IMG/VR virus record: IMGVR_UViG_3300035145_003476
Location: 1 to 22,134 of that record
Direction: 5' to 3' (one strand)
Source: a virus
Length of the DNA: 22,134 nucleotides
In this document: positions 1 through 7,418 of the stretch, in pieces
Layout of the letters: every line of letters begins with the position of its first letter
Position numbering within the stretch: the first letter of the stretch is position 1
Made by a program: the position numbers and the translations under genes
Notes under the pieces: model-generated
Told to the model about the DNA's origin: nothing
What the model saw: only the letters and a program-made list of their open reading frames with translations
Databases searched by the model: none

Positions 1-1
1 A

Positions 2-1918
2 TATCCTGGTCTAGTACGTTCTTTCAAATTGGGCTATAAAGAATTGTTTGACAAAAATTTCTTTGGAACAGAAAACCGAGAAATAGCTTCTTACTCTTTT
101 CCTGATCGAATTAATATTAAAGCAAAGCTTCGTAATTTGATTGATGTTCCTTTTACCAAAGAAGAACAACCTTATGTTGATATGATTTTTTCAGTTGAAA
201 CATGGGATGATGTACTAAAAGCTTGTCAAGCTTTGTATGATTTTATGAAAGAAAAGCAAGAGGAAATAAATGATTTCTCAAAAATGGACGCGCGCTCAAT
301 GGGCGCGGGAATGCCGAATGATGATGTTGAGGATTCGGAGCAAGATATATCTGATGCAGGCGAACCGAGCGATTTCCAAGATGGAGAAGAAACTTCAGAG
401 AGCTCATACCGGAATTCGGATAACCAGCAACTCCAAGACTCTGAACAAAATTCAGAAAATAAAGATTCTGCAGAAACTTCAGAAAATGATGAATCAGACG
501 AAAATTCAGAAGTAGATGAGTCTGTTCAAACTACCAGTGCTGGTGATGATGTTGATCGAATTGAAACTGATGAACAATTTCGAAAAAATGAAGGACAGCT
601 TGTAGAACAAGATTACGCAGGTAGACAACCTTTATATGTTCGCTCAATTACTGGACTACAATTTGCTCATATGTATTTTAGTTATTCGCATGTTCAAAGA
701 GCGCGTTTAGGAAATAATGAAGACACAGCTCATGCATGGCATAGAGCACATCCTGATCCTGCACTAGCTTCTAAATCAGAATATAAAGCTTTTGTTGAAG
801 AAACTAAAAGAACTACTGGATTGATGGCTAAAGAATTCGAAATGCGTAAAGCTGCATGGAGATCTTTACGAGCTCAAACTGCAAGAACCGGTTCACTTGA
901 TGTCAACAAACTTCATAGTTACAAATACAACGATGATATTTTTGCAAAAATGACTAACCTTGCAGATGCTAAATCTCATGGTATGTTAATGCTAATTGAT
1001 TATTCAGGATCTATGGATTACATTTTAGGTGATACCATTAAACAAACTTTGAACTTGGCAACTTTTTGTAAAAAGGTTGGAATTCCTTTTCAAATTCTTG
1101 GATTTACTTCTGGATATAATCCTAGACATCATAAAGCTGAAGGCGAAATTCGTGTGAATGCGGATGGTACTCCTATATGCATTGAACTTAATACCGGCGA
1201 TGTTGATTATCGCGATGTTCGCATTTTTGAACTTTTGTCTTCTTCTTTGAAAAAGAAAGATTATGAAGAAGGTTTTTATAAACTTTGGTGCCGTGCAGCT
1301 GACAGAAGCTTTGTTGCTTCTAGGCTTGAAGGATTGGGTGGAACACCACTTAACGAAGCTTTGATGGGAATGCATTGGGTTGTAAAGAATTTCAAAGCTA
1401 AATTTCCAGTTCAAAAAGTCAACTTTGTTCTTTTAACTGATGGCGAAGGTAGAAATGTTAGAATACAAAGCGGTGATCATTACAGCAATCAAATGATTAT
1501 TGATAATAATGGTGAATTGTCTGACCCAATTGATCGTCGCGGAATTGAGTGCACAACTCATCTTCTAGATGATTTTCGTCAAAAAGGTATTACCACTATT
1601 GGTTATCGTTTGTGCGATCGTACATACACCTTCAAAGGTGATGTGTGGAAAACATCTAAATCCTTTATTGATCAAAAAGAAATGAATGATATTCTAAAGC
1701 AATATAGAAATCAAAAATTCTATTCTGTAGACGATACAATTGGATATGATCGCTATTTCTTACTTAAAGCTGATAAGTCACTTGATACTGATATTGAAGA
1801 TTTGAATATTGATCCAAATGCTTCGAAGGCTCAAATTACTAAAGCTTTCAAACAACATACGGCTTCAAAGAAAGGAAATCGTGTTCTCGCTACTAAATTT
1901 GCTGAAATAGTAGCTTAA
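2..1918 (+). CDS. cobT: CobT-like von Willebrand factor A (VWA) protein, 5'-partial
   Basis: The reading frame is open to the left window edge (it reads in frame from base 2), so the true start lies outside; the first internal start-like codon is a TTG at 29 with no good ribosome site. The visible protein has an N-terminal helical region, a very acidic Ser/Glu/Asp-rich linker (about bases 330-570), and a C-terminal VWA domain. The VWA domain has the MIDAS motif DYSGSMDY (from base 998, DxSxS) and a later LLTDGEG strand. This is the architecture of CobT, the VWA partner of the AAA+ protein CobS in the cobaltochelatase CobNST. The CobS-like gene follows directly. No CobN is present, so a role in B12 synthesis is not shown; a general MoxR-VWA remodelling pair is equally possible. 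Family call firm, function uncertain. Confidence 0.85.
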   Translation, partial: YPGLVRSFKLGYKELFDKNFFGTENREIASYSFPDRINIKAKLRNLIDVPFTKEEQPYVDMIFSVETWDDVLKACQALYDFMKEKQEEINDFSKMDARSMGAGMPNDDVEDSEQDISDAGEPSDFQDGEETSESSYRNSDNQQLQDSEQNSENKDSAETSENDESDENSEVDESVQTTSAGDDVDRIETDEQFRKNEGQLVEQDYAGRQPLYVRSITGLQFAHMYFSYSHVQRARLGNNEDTAHAWHRAHPDPALASKSEYKAFVEETKRTTGLMAKEFEMRKAAWRSLRAQTARTGSLDVNKLHSYKYNDDIFAKMTNLADAKSHGMLMLIDYSGSMDYILGDTIKQTLNLATFCKKVGIPFQILGFTSGYNPRHHKAEGEIRVNADGTPICIELNTGDVDYRDVRIFELLSSSLKKKDYEEGFYKLWCRAADRSFVASRLEGLGGTPLNEALMGMHWVVKNFKAKFPVQKVNFVLLTDGEGRNVRIQSGDHYSNQMIIDNNGELSDPIDRRGIECTTHLLDDFRQKGITTIGYRLCDRTYTFKGDVWKTSKSFIDQKEMNDILKQYRNQKFYSVDDTIGYDRYFLLKADKSLDTDIEDLNIDPNASKAQITKAFKQHTASKKGNRVLATKFAEIVA

Positions 1919-1968
1919 GTGATTGATTCTATTACAAATAAAAAAATGCAAAAAAGTGAAAAAAACTG

Positions 1969-1997
1969 TTTACTTTTGCAGAGAGATGTGGTAGAAT
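1969..1997 (+). promoter_or_regulatory. Sigma70-like promoter of the cobS-like gene
   Basis: TTTACT (1969-1974) and TAGAAT (1992-1997) are separated by exactly 17 bases. This promoter shares its spacing and its CTGTTTAC -35 context with those upstream of the glycine-zipper gene and gene 43. It lies in the 113-base gap after the CobT-like gene. The predicted start of transcription is near 2004, about 28 bases before the next start codon. Confidence 0.75.
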
Positions 1998-2031
1998 ATT
2001 AATATATGATGATGATGATGGAGATTTTATT

Positions 2032-3162
2032 ATGATTAATACTCGTGAATTGGTTATGGAACTTATTCGTGTTTACCCTAACCGTACTGACTTCAAACCT
2101 CAAGAAGTTATTGATGTTGCTAAAACTCTTGGATTGAAAGCAAGTCCAGTGTATAAATATGTTACGTCAATGCCAAAAGTAAAGCGTGGAGTCTACAGCC
2201 TGACTGCTGAGATTGTCCCCTTTCAACAAAAAGAGAATAATGAAAAAATGACATCAGCGGTATCTTCAGTAATGAATGATGAAGTATTCATTCCAGCAAA
2301 AGAAGATACGTATGTCGCTTGGGGAAATTTCTCTGATGTTCAAAATATTATTGAATCGAGAATTTTCTATCCTACTTACATTACTGGTCTTTCTGGTAAT
2401 GGTAAAACCATGATGGTCGAGCAAGCTTGTGCTCGTGCTAATCGTGAATATGTCCGTGTTCAAATAACTCCTGAGACAGATGAAGATGATTTGATCGGTG
2501 GATTTCGCCTCGTCAACGGTGAGACTGTATTTAACAAAGGTCCCGTTATTAAAGCAATGGAACGAGGCGCCATTCTCCTCATCGATGAAATCGACCGTGG
2601 ATCAAATAAAATCATGTGTCTTCAAGGAGTGCTCGAGGGTAAACCCATCCTCATCAAGAAAACTGGTGAGGTAGTTTCTCCTTCATCAGGGTTTAATGTG
2701 ATTGCAACAGCTAACACTAAAGGTAAAGGTTCCGATGACGGTCGCTTCATTGCTGCTACTATTATCGATGAAGCTTTCCTTGAGCGCTTTACAATCACCC
2801 TCGAGCAACCTTATCCTAATGCTGCAACTGAAAAGAAAATTGTTGTAAAGCATATGCAAAAGTTCGATTGTGTAGACAAAGACTTTGCTCAGCTCCTTAC
2901 AGTTTGGAGTGAAACTATTCGTAAAACTTTTGAAGATGGTGGAGTCGATGAAATTGTTTCCACACGACGCTTGTGTCATATTGTTCAAAGTTTTTCGATT
3001 TTCAAAGATCGTCAAAAGGCGATTAAACTTTGTGTAAATCGTTTCGATGAAGATACAAAGGAAGCATTCTTTGATTTGTATTCACAAGTGGATGCTCAAC
3101 CTGAAGTTGAAACAAATGATTCTTCACTTAACGATATTTTAGAAGAGGCAGTTAATGATTAA
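2032..3162 (+). CDS. cobS: CobS/MoxR-like AAA+ ATPase
   Basis: 376 aa. Residues 1-58 look like a small winged-helix-type domain ending in KRGVYSL. An AAA+ domain follows with Walker A GLSGNGKT (119-126), Walker B ILLIDEID (181-188), a sensor-1 asparagine in VIATANT and an ERF arginine-finger-like motif. This is the CobS branch of the MoxR AAA+ family, whose ATPase ring works with a VWA partner, here encoded just upstream. cobS homologues are common in marine T4-like phages. The start ATG follows GGAG by 7 bases and sits behind its own promoter. A run of five in-frame ATG codons (2006-2020) precedes it and forms a nine-codon minicistron whose TGA overlaps this ATG. The AAA core (about 2470-2760) uses more C-ending codons than its surroundings. 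The family call is firm; the substrate is unknown. Confidence 0.9.
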   Translation: MINTRELVMELIRVYPNRTDFKPQEVIDVAKTLGLKASPVYKYVTSMPKVKRGVYSLTAEIVPFQQKENNEKMTSAVSSVMNDEVFIPAKEDTYVAWGNFSDVQNIIESRIFYPTYITGLSGNGKTMMVEQACARANREYVRVQITPETDEDDLIGGFRLVNGETVFNKGPVIKAMERGAILLIDEIDRGSNKIMCLQGVLEGKPILIKKTGEVVSPSSGFNVIATANTKGKGSDDGRFIAATIIDEAFLERFTITLEQPYPNAATEKKIVVKHMQKFDCVDKDFAQLLTVWSETIRKTFEDGGVDEIVSTRRLCHIVQSFSIFKDRQKAIKLCVNRFDEDTKEAFFDLYSQVDAQPEVETNDSSLNDILEEAVND

Positions 3163-3652
3163 TTATAAATTTAATGAAGGAGCTCTAATTAAAGAGCTCC
3201 AAAATTATGTTGATGACACATACAATGGTCACTATTCTAAAAATAATTTTCAGTCCACTGAATTTATTATTGATTGTGGTCATGGTATGGGTTTTGCTTT
3301 AGGTAATGTTCTAAAGTATGCGCAACGTTATGGTAAAAAAGACGGAAGTAATCGAAAAGATCTTATGAAAATTCTTCATTATGCATTGATTGCTTTACAT
3401 CAACATGATAAAGATGCAGTTGAAGATGAACCGATTGCTAGCAATTTTACAGCTATGGCAGATAATCTAACACTTACTTTTGATACAGATGCACATATTT
3501 CTAGTCCAGCTATGTACACTACAACGACTTTAGATTATAATAATTCTTATAGTGATGTGACAGTCACTGTAAATGGAACTAGTATCGATGATGCAACTCC
3601 TGAAGAATGGAATGAAGCATCAGCATACGCTTATGGGAAAACTAAAAAATGA
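3155..3652 (+). CDS. DUF3310 family protein
   Basis: 165 aa, overlapping the end of the CobS-like gene by 8 bases. Residues about 25-85 have the DUF3310 pattern: HYSK near the start, then a helical segment with GNVLKYAQRYGKKDG, followed by a helix with DLMKILHYALIAL. DUF3310 proteins are widespread in phages and include T7 gp1.7, which has been described as a nucleotide kinase; whether this one has that activity cannot be told from sequence. The C-terminal half, about 90-165, is acidic and Ser/Thr-rich, shows no motif I recognise and looks poorly conserved. A perfect 8-bp hairpin lies within codons 9-16 (3179-3200). The position between cobS and the clamp gene suggests early expression. Confidence 0.7.
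   Translation: MINYKFNEGALIKELQNYVDDTYNGHYSKNNFQSTEFIIDCGHGMGFALGNVLKYAQRYGKKDGSNRKDLMKILHYALIALHQHDKDAVEDEPIASNFTAMADNLTLTFDTDAHISSPAMYTTTTLDYNNSYSDVTVTVNGTSIDDATPEEWNEASAYAYGKTKK
3179..3200 (+). other. Perfect inverted repeat inside the DUF3310 gene
   Basis: GGAGCTCT (3179-3186) and AGAGCTCC (3193-3200) are exact reverse complements around the loop AATTAA, starting 24 bases after the start codon. No T-run follows, so it is not a standard terminator. It could slow translation or act as a processing site in the cobS message. The stem is visible in the sequence; the function is guesswork. Confidence 0.5.
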
Positions 3653-4329
3653 AACTAAGTAATGAAACTTTGTCCATTCTAAAAAACTTCGCTGGAATTA
3701 ATTCTAACGTGGTATTGAATCCAGGGCAAAATGTGAAAACAATGGCTGAATCAAAATCAATTATGGCTTCAGCTACTATCACTGAAGATATTCCAGCTCA
3801 GATTGGTATTTACGATTTGAATGAATTCCTTGGTGTTATTAATATGTTTGATGATCCAGATCTCGTATTTGATTCTGACTTCAAATCGGTTCGAGTGACT
3901 GAAGGTAATCGCGCAGTAAAGTATTTCTTTTCTGAACCTTCAATATTGACATCACCATCTAAAGATGTAGTGATGCCAGAGTGTCCCGTATCATTTACTA
4001 TTTCAGCAGATGAAATGGCCAACCTTCGTCGAGCAGCAAGTGCACTCGGGGTCACTGATGTTGTCGTAAGTTGTGTACCAGATATGGATCCACAACTTTC
4101 TGTTACTGATACAAAAGACTCAACATCAAATTCATATGAACTTAATTTGGATAAAACAGTTGGTCAAGGTGTTACCTGTAAATTTATTTTCAATATTAAT
4201 AACTTCAAATTTGTAAGTGATGATTACGATGTGTCAATTTCTGATAAATTGATTTCAAGTTTCAAAGCTAAAAATAATCCAATTGAGTATTGGGTTGCTC
4301 TTGAAAAAAATTCAACCTTTGGAGGCTAA
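3649..4329 (+). CDS. 45: Sliding clamp (DNA polymerase processivity factor), T4 gp45-like
   Basis: 226 aa, essentially the length of T4 gp45 (228 aa). It starts MKLSNETLSILKNFAGIN, the typical opening of gp45 clamps, and has the repeated beta-alpha-beta layout with the strand GIYDLNEFLGVINMF around residues 53-67. In T4 three copies form the ring that holds gp43 on DNA and also activates late transcription. Its loader subunits gp44 and gp62 are encoded 0.9 and 2 kb downstream, as expected for the T4 replication cluster. It overlaps the preceding gene by 4 bases (ATGA). The polymerase and the glycosyltransferase of this window share a C-terminal peptide that probably docks on this protein. Confidence 0.93.
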   Translation: MKLSNETLSILKNFAGINSNVVLNPGQNVKTMAESKSIMASATITEDIPAQIGIYDLNEFLGVINMFDDPDLVFDSDFKSVRVTEGNRAVKYFFSEPSILTSPSKDVVMPECPVSFTISADEMANLRRAASALGVTDVVVSCVPDMDPQLSVTDTKDSTSNSYELNLDKTVGQGVTCKFIFNINNFKFVSDDYDVSISDKLISSFKAKNNPIEYWVALEKNSTFGG

Positions 4330-4330
4330 T

Positions 4331-4543
4331 GTGGAAAATATGGAATTAGAGGTAGATGATCTAGTTAATGTTTTGAAGATTATTAATACTGCTACAGAAC
4401 GTGGTGTATTCAAAGCAAATGAACTTTCTTTCGTAGGACAAACATATGATAAATTTGCAACATTCGTTAGAGCCGCGCAGGCTGAGCAACAAGCAACTGC
4501 AGCAGAAAATGAAGATGGAGAAATTACTCAAGATGGTGATTAA
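4331..4543 (+). CDS. Small conserved-type protein downstream of the clamp gene (unknown)
   Basis: About 70 aa, beginning (V/M)ENMELEVDDLVNVLKII. I chose the GTG at 4331 because GGAGG (4321-4325) lies 5 bases upstream; an ATG at 4340 is the alternative. The N-terminal 50 residues look like two helices; the C-terminal 25 are Ala/Gln/Glu/Asp-rich and probably disordered. No enzyme motif, signal peptide or membrane segment is visible. It starts immediately after the gp45 stop and overlaps the next gene, so it belongs to the replication operon. I do not recognise a family with confidence. Codon use and ribosome site match the neighbours, so it is a real gene. Confidence 0.7.
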   Translation: MENMELEVDDLVNVLKIINTATERGVFKANELSFVGQTYDKFATFVRAAQAEQQATAAENEDGEITQDGD

Positions 4544-4781
4544 TAATCCTGAAAGTCGTAAAGTTGTATTAGATGCTTTGAAAGAATGGTCTAACTCGGC
4601 AACTCGAGCCGATGCAGAAAAAGATCTTCAAAAAAATATAATTGAAGATCTTTGTGATAAAGTCGATATTGAAAAAAAGTATTTGAATAAACTTGCTTCA
4701 ATGTATCACCGACAAAATTTTGCTCAATTTCAGCAAGAAAGGGAAGAGATTGAAGAGCTATATGAATCAGTAATCTCTTAA
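4533..4781 (+). CDS. Small helical charged protein (unknown; possible DNA-binding or late-transcription accessory protein)
   Basis: 82 aa from ATG 4533, overlapping the preceding stop by 11 bases; an upstream extension of the frame lies inside the previous gene and is not needed. The sequence is highly charged and almost certainly all-helical (NNPESRKVVLDALKEW at the start, EEIEELYES at the end). Size and composition resemble the small T4-type accessory proteins of DNA binding and late transcription (DsbA, gp33), but I cannot align a diagnostic motif, so this is only a suggestion. It lies in the clamp operon between the gp45 and thioredoxin-like genes. No signal peptide or membrane segment. 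Confidence 0.65.
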   Translation: MVINNPESRKVVLDALKEWSNSATRADAEKDLQKNIIEDLCDKVDIEKKYLNKLASMYHRQNFAQFQQEREEIEELYESVIS

Positions 4782-4786
4782 ATATT

Positions 4787-5158
4787 ATGGGTAGATATAA
4801 AACAGAAATAAGTGAACCTGGGAGCAATGATGGTTGCGGTCCAGGTTGTTCTCATGATGTACAACTAAATAAAGAAGAAGTTTTTGAAATCCCAACAGAT
4901 AGTTCTGTAATTCTTAAATTTGAAACAAATGATTGTCCTTATTGTAAGGAACTCGATGAGAATATAAATTCTTCTAGAGATCCAAAAGTTCCAATTATGC
5001 GTATTAATGTTAATGAACATCCAATGAATTTTTCATTAGCACAAGACAATGGAATTACCAAGATGCCTACTTTGGTTTTATTGGAAAATGGCGAAGAAAA
5101 ATCAAGAGTTGAAGGAGTTATATCTTCTGAAGAATTTTATCTTTTTGCAAAACAGTGA
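4787..5158 (+). CDS. Thioredoxin-fold protein with CPYC active site
   Basis: 123 aa. Residues about 40-123 form a thioredoxin fold with redox motif CPYC (50-53) after strand SSVILKFETNDC, and the cis-proline motif KMPTLVLL near residue 95. CPYC is the glutaredoxin-type dipeptide, although spacing and the cis-Pro context look like thioredoxin. A likely role is reducing a phage or host ribonucleotide reductase, by analogy with other T4-like phages. An unusual N-terminal extension holds a second Cys pair, CGPGC (17-21), followed by a His. There is no signal peptide, so the protein is cytoplasmic. No clear ribosome site precedes the ATG. It sits between the clamp and clamp-loader genes. Confidence 0.85.
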   Translation: MGRYKTEISEPGSNDGCGPGCSHDVQLNKEEVFEIPTDSSVILKFETNDCPYCKELDENINSSRDPKVPIMRINVNEHPMNFSLAQDNGITKMPTLVLLENGEEKSRVEGVISSEEFYLFAKQ

Positions 5159-5187
5159 TGTACATATCTTTCCAGATAGTGTATAAT
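5159..5187 (+). promoter_or_regulatory. Sigma70-like promoter of gene 44
   Basis: TGTACA (5159-5164) and TATAAT (5182-5187) with a 17-base spacer, in the 55-base gap before gene 44. The expected transcript start near 5194 leaves a 20-base leader containing ATGGAG (5203-5208), whose GGAG is the ribosome site for the ATG at 5214. Confidence 0.75.
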
Positions 5188-5213
5188 AAATTATATTTCG
5201 TTATGGAGCAAAC

Positions 5214-6149
5214 ATGTCAGATTTTTTATGGGTCGAAAAATATCGACCACGTACTATTGAACAAACAATCCTTCCTCGTTCCCTCAAGGAAACATTCGAG
5301 CAGATTGTAACTACAGGTGAATTGCCAAACATGCTATTCACCGGTACTGCTGGTGTAGGTAAGACCACCGTGGCTCGAGCTTTGTGCAATGAGCTTGACA
5401 TTGATTATATTCTAATCAACGGATCGGAAGAGGGAAATATCGATACCCTGCGCAACAAAGTGAAACAGTTCGCCTCTACTGTTTCATTGCAGGGTGGGAT
5501 CAAGGTAGTCATTCTTGACGAAGCTGATTATCTTAATCCTCAATCGACTCAGCCAGCCCTTCGCGGCTTTATTGAGGAATTTGCAAATAACTGTCGTTTC
5601 ATTTTAACATGTAACTTCAAAAATCGTATTATTGAACCATTACATTCTCGTTGTTCTGTTTACGACTTTGCAATTCCTAATAACAAAAAGCCCGAACTGG
5701 CTGGCACTTTTTTTAAGCGGGCAACTGATATTCTTCAATCTGAAGATGTTGAATTTGTACCAGACGTTGTTGCGCAATTAATTACCAAACACTTTCCCGA
5801 CTGGCGTAGAGTGTTAAATGAACTTCAACGATATTCTGTTTCTGGTAAAATTGATGCAGGTTTACTTGTAGATCTTGCAGATACTAATATTAAAACCTTA
5901 ATGCAAACCCTGAAAGAAAAAGACTTCAAAGGAATGCGTCAATGGGTTGTTAACAATATTGATACTGAACCTCAAGCCATTTTTCGTAAAATCTACGATT
6001 CGATGAATGAATATATAAACCCACAGTCAATTCCACAACTAGTTTTAATCTTAGCAGATTACCAATACAAAAATGCTTTTGTTGCTGATCATGAACTGAA
6101 TGTTGTTGCGTGTATGACTGAAGTAATGGCTAATGTGGAGTTCAAATAA
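5214..6149 (+). CDS. 44: Clamp-loader large subunit, T4 gp44-like
   Basis: 311 aa, close to T4 gp44 (319 aa). It is an AAA+ clamp-loader ATPase with Walker A GTAGVGKT (44-51), Walker B VVILDEAD (98-105) and the SRC arginine-finger motif (145-147). The opening WVEKYRPRTIEQ is the standard RFC/gp44 start. In T4, four gp44 subunits and one gp62 load the gp45 clamp on primer-template junctions. It has its own promoter and a GGAG ribosome site, and its stop overlaps the start of the glutaredoxin gene by one base. The conserved N-terminal third (about 5270-5580) is locally richer in C-ending codons than the rest. Confidence 0.95.
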   Translation: MSDFLWVEKYRPRTIEQTILPRSLKETFEQIVTTGELPNMLFTGTAGVGKTTVARALCNELDIDYILINGSEEGNIDTLRNKVKQFASTVSLQGGIKVVILDEADYLNPQSTQPALRGFIEEFANNCRFILTCNFKNRIIEPLHSRCSVYDFAIPNNKKPELAGTFFKRATDILQSEDVEFVPDVVAQLITKHFPDWRRVLNELQRYSVSGKIDAGLLVDLADTNIKTLMQTLKEKDFKGMRQWVVNNIDTEPQAIFRKIYDSMNEYINPQSIPQLVLILADYQYKNAFVADHELNVVACMTEVMANVEFK

Positions 6150-6382
6150 TGCTAACAGTTTATTCAAAAAATAATTGTGCTAATTGTGTAAAATTAAAAA
6201 AGCAACTAACTTTGTGGAATGTTGAATTTGATGAAGTGAATATTGAAGAAAACATGGATGCTCGTAATTGGCTTGTTGATCAAGGTCATCGATCAGCTCC
6301 CGTTTTATATTATGATATGCGGCACATTCCTCATACCGAGCTGACTCTAAATATCTTACAGCAAATTATTGGCGGCAGTTAG
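6149..6382 (+). CDS. Glutaredoxin / NrdH-like redoxin
   Basis: 77 aa, starting MLTVYSKNNCANC. The redox motif CANC is at residues 10-13 and the cis-proline is in SAPVLYY (about 49-55), the compact beta-alpha-beta layout of glutaredoxin or NrdH. The CANC dipeptide is not the usual CPYC or CVQC, so exact class and partner are uncertain. It probably donates electrons to ribonucleotide reductase, linking it to dNTP supply. The start overlaps the gene 44 stop (TAATG) and gene 62 begins 3 bases after it, so a redox gene is wedged between the two clamp-loader subunits and must be co-translated with them. Confidence 0.85.
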   Translation: MLTVYSKNNCANCVKLKKQLTLWNVEFDEVNIEENMDARNWLVDQGHRSAPVLYYDMRHIPHTELTLNILQQIIGGS

Positions 6383-6384
6383 AT

Positions 6385-6759
6385 ATGAATTTCTTTGATT
6401 ATTTAAGTTCAATTAATTATTCTAAGAAAGATATTATGGTTGATGATATATCAGAAGAACAATATAATCCTTTTCTGATCAACCGTGGTCTTTCTTATTT
6501 TCAAGATACTGTTCTATATGCAAATGAAATGAATAAGTATCATCACCTTGATAATCGTCTTCAATTCGATTTTCTTATAAATATAGTCAGGAAACGGAAA
6601 CGTTTTAGCAAATGGGCAAAAAATACTAACCCAGATGCATTAAGTGTAGTGAAAGAATATTATGGCTATAGTAATGAAAAGGCTCGCCAGGTTCTTTCTC
6701 TATTATCTGATGGGCAAATTGATGAATTGAAAAAGAGGATGTTCAAAGGTGGAAAATAA
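6385..6759 (+). CDS. 62: Clamp-loader small subunit, T4 gp62-like
   Basis: 124 aa, somewhat shorter than T4 gp62 (187 aa), as is usual in marine T4-like phages. It begins MNFFDYLSSINYSKKDIM and has the expected mostly helical, basic middle (RKRKRFSKWAK about 70-80). It has no ATPase motifs, consistent with gp62 being the non-catalytic subunit that joins gp44 to make the clamp loader. The call rests on gene order (44 - redoxin - 62 - regA) together with sequence character. The end overlaps the regA start by 11 bases. Confidence 0.85.
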   Translation: MNFFDYLSSINYSKKDIMVDDISEEQYNPFLINRGLSYFQDTVLYANEMNKYHHLDNRLQFDFLINIVRKRKRFSKWAKNTNPDALSVVKEYYGYSNEKARQVLSLLSDGQIDELKKRMFKGGK

Positions 6760-7168
6760 TAATAAAGAAATAGAAGATTGGTCTCCGGCTTCTATGCTGG
6801 AAATATCTCTAAACGAACCTGATGACTTTTTGAAAGTAAGAGAAACATTAACAAGAATTGGTGTAGCATCTAGAAAAGATCGTAAACTATATCAATCATG
6901 TCATATTTTACATAAACAAGGACGATATTTTATAGTACATTTCAAAGAATTATTTTTACTAGATTCGAAACCGTCAAATCTAACTGAAAATGATGTTCAA
7001 CGTCGTAATACTATTGCAACACTGCTTTCTGACTGGGGATTAATTTCTATTGTAAAACCAGAAGAAGCGGTTAATGTTGCGCCACTACGACAGATTAAAG
7101 TTATCTCGCATAGAGATAAAGGCGAATGGGAGTTGTGTCCAAAATATAACATTGGCAATAGCCAATAA
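6749..7168 (+). CDS. regA: Translational repressor RegA
   Basis: 139 aa from the GTG at 6749, which lies 11 bases after GAGG and overlaps gene 62. The RegA domain proper starts at an internal ATG (6794, MLEISLNEPDDFLKV). From there it follows T4 RegA closely, including RETLTRIGVAS, LYQSCHILHKQGRYFIVHFKE and the C-terminal PKYNIGN. T4 RegA binds ribosome sites of early mRNAs, including 44, 45 and rpbA, and represses their translation. If the GTG is the start, the protein has a 15-residue extension not found in T4; the internal ATG has no visible ribosome site, which is why I prefer the GTG. Confidence 0.93.
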   Translation: MENNNKEIEDWSPASMLEISLNEPDDFLKVRETLTRIGVASRKDRKLYQSCHILHKQGRYFIVHFKELFLLDSKPSNLTENDVQRRNTIATLLSDWGLISIVKPEEAVNVAPLRQIKVISHRDKGEWELCPKYNIGNSQ

Positions 7169-7178
7169 GGAAGAGACT

Positions 7179-7418
7179 ATGTTTGGTTTTTTAAGAAAAC
7201 TATTTGGTGTGGAAGAAGTACCTGCTACAGGTGAACGAGCTCGTAATAAAAAAGGACATTACGTTGCTGATGATCCATCTACACCTAATGTAAATGAAGC
7301 TTATGTAGATGGTAAAACACCACCTAAGAAAAAAGCTACTAGGAAAAAAGCTGCAACGAAAAAAGCAGCAACGAAAAAGAAAGCTACTACTAGAAAGAAA
7401 GCAGCAGCTAAGAAGTAA
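7179..7418 (+). CDS. Histone-H1-like protein with Lys/Ala-rich tail
   Basis: 79 aa from ATG 7179 after AGGAAGAG; the open frame extends upstream into regA but that part is not needed. The N-terminal half (MFGFLRKLFGVEE, then GHYVADDPSTP) is a short ordered or partly amphipathic segment. Residues 47-79 are a low-complexity KKAATKK-type tail like those of bacterial H1-like and AlgP proteins. Such tails bind nucleic acid non-specifically, so it may compact DNA or bind RNA. Its stop codon directly abuts the acceptor piece of the tmRNA, so the two are probably on the same transcript. Not a known T4 gene. Confidence 0.8.
   Translation: MFGFLRKLFGVEEVPATGERARNKKGHYVADDPSTPNVNEAYVDGKTPPKKKATRKKAATKKAATKKKATTRKKAAAKK

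Noticed and set aside
270-515. Frame of 81 codons inside the CobT-like gene.
   Set aside because: It is a shadow of the acidic repeat-rich linker region.
1025-1414. Reverse-strand frames in many genes, e.g. here and at 7200-7499, 12874-13179 and 19457-19660.
   Set aside because: All are opposite well-identified + strand genes, lack ribosome sites, and have compositions expected of shadow frames.
2001-2020. GAT repeat before cobS as a microsatellite or iteron.
   Set aside because: Only five units; better explained as the ATG-run leader. No iterons, origin-like repeats or CRISPR arrays were seen anywhere in the window.
2152-2160. Extra TATAAATA late-promoter-like strings inside genes (also in gene 62, the cytochrome gene and gene 41).
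   Set aside because: They fall within coding sequence with no gene start nearby, and such strings are frequent in AT-rich DNA.
5270-5580. Locally GC-richer cores of gene 44 and the cobS-like gene (about 2470-2760) as recombination patches.
   Set aside because: The shift is modest and coincides with the most conserved AAA+ motifs; not convincing by eye.
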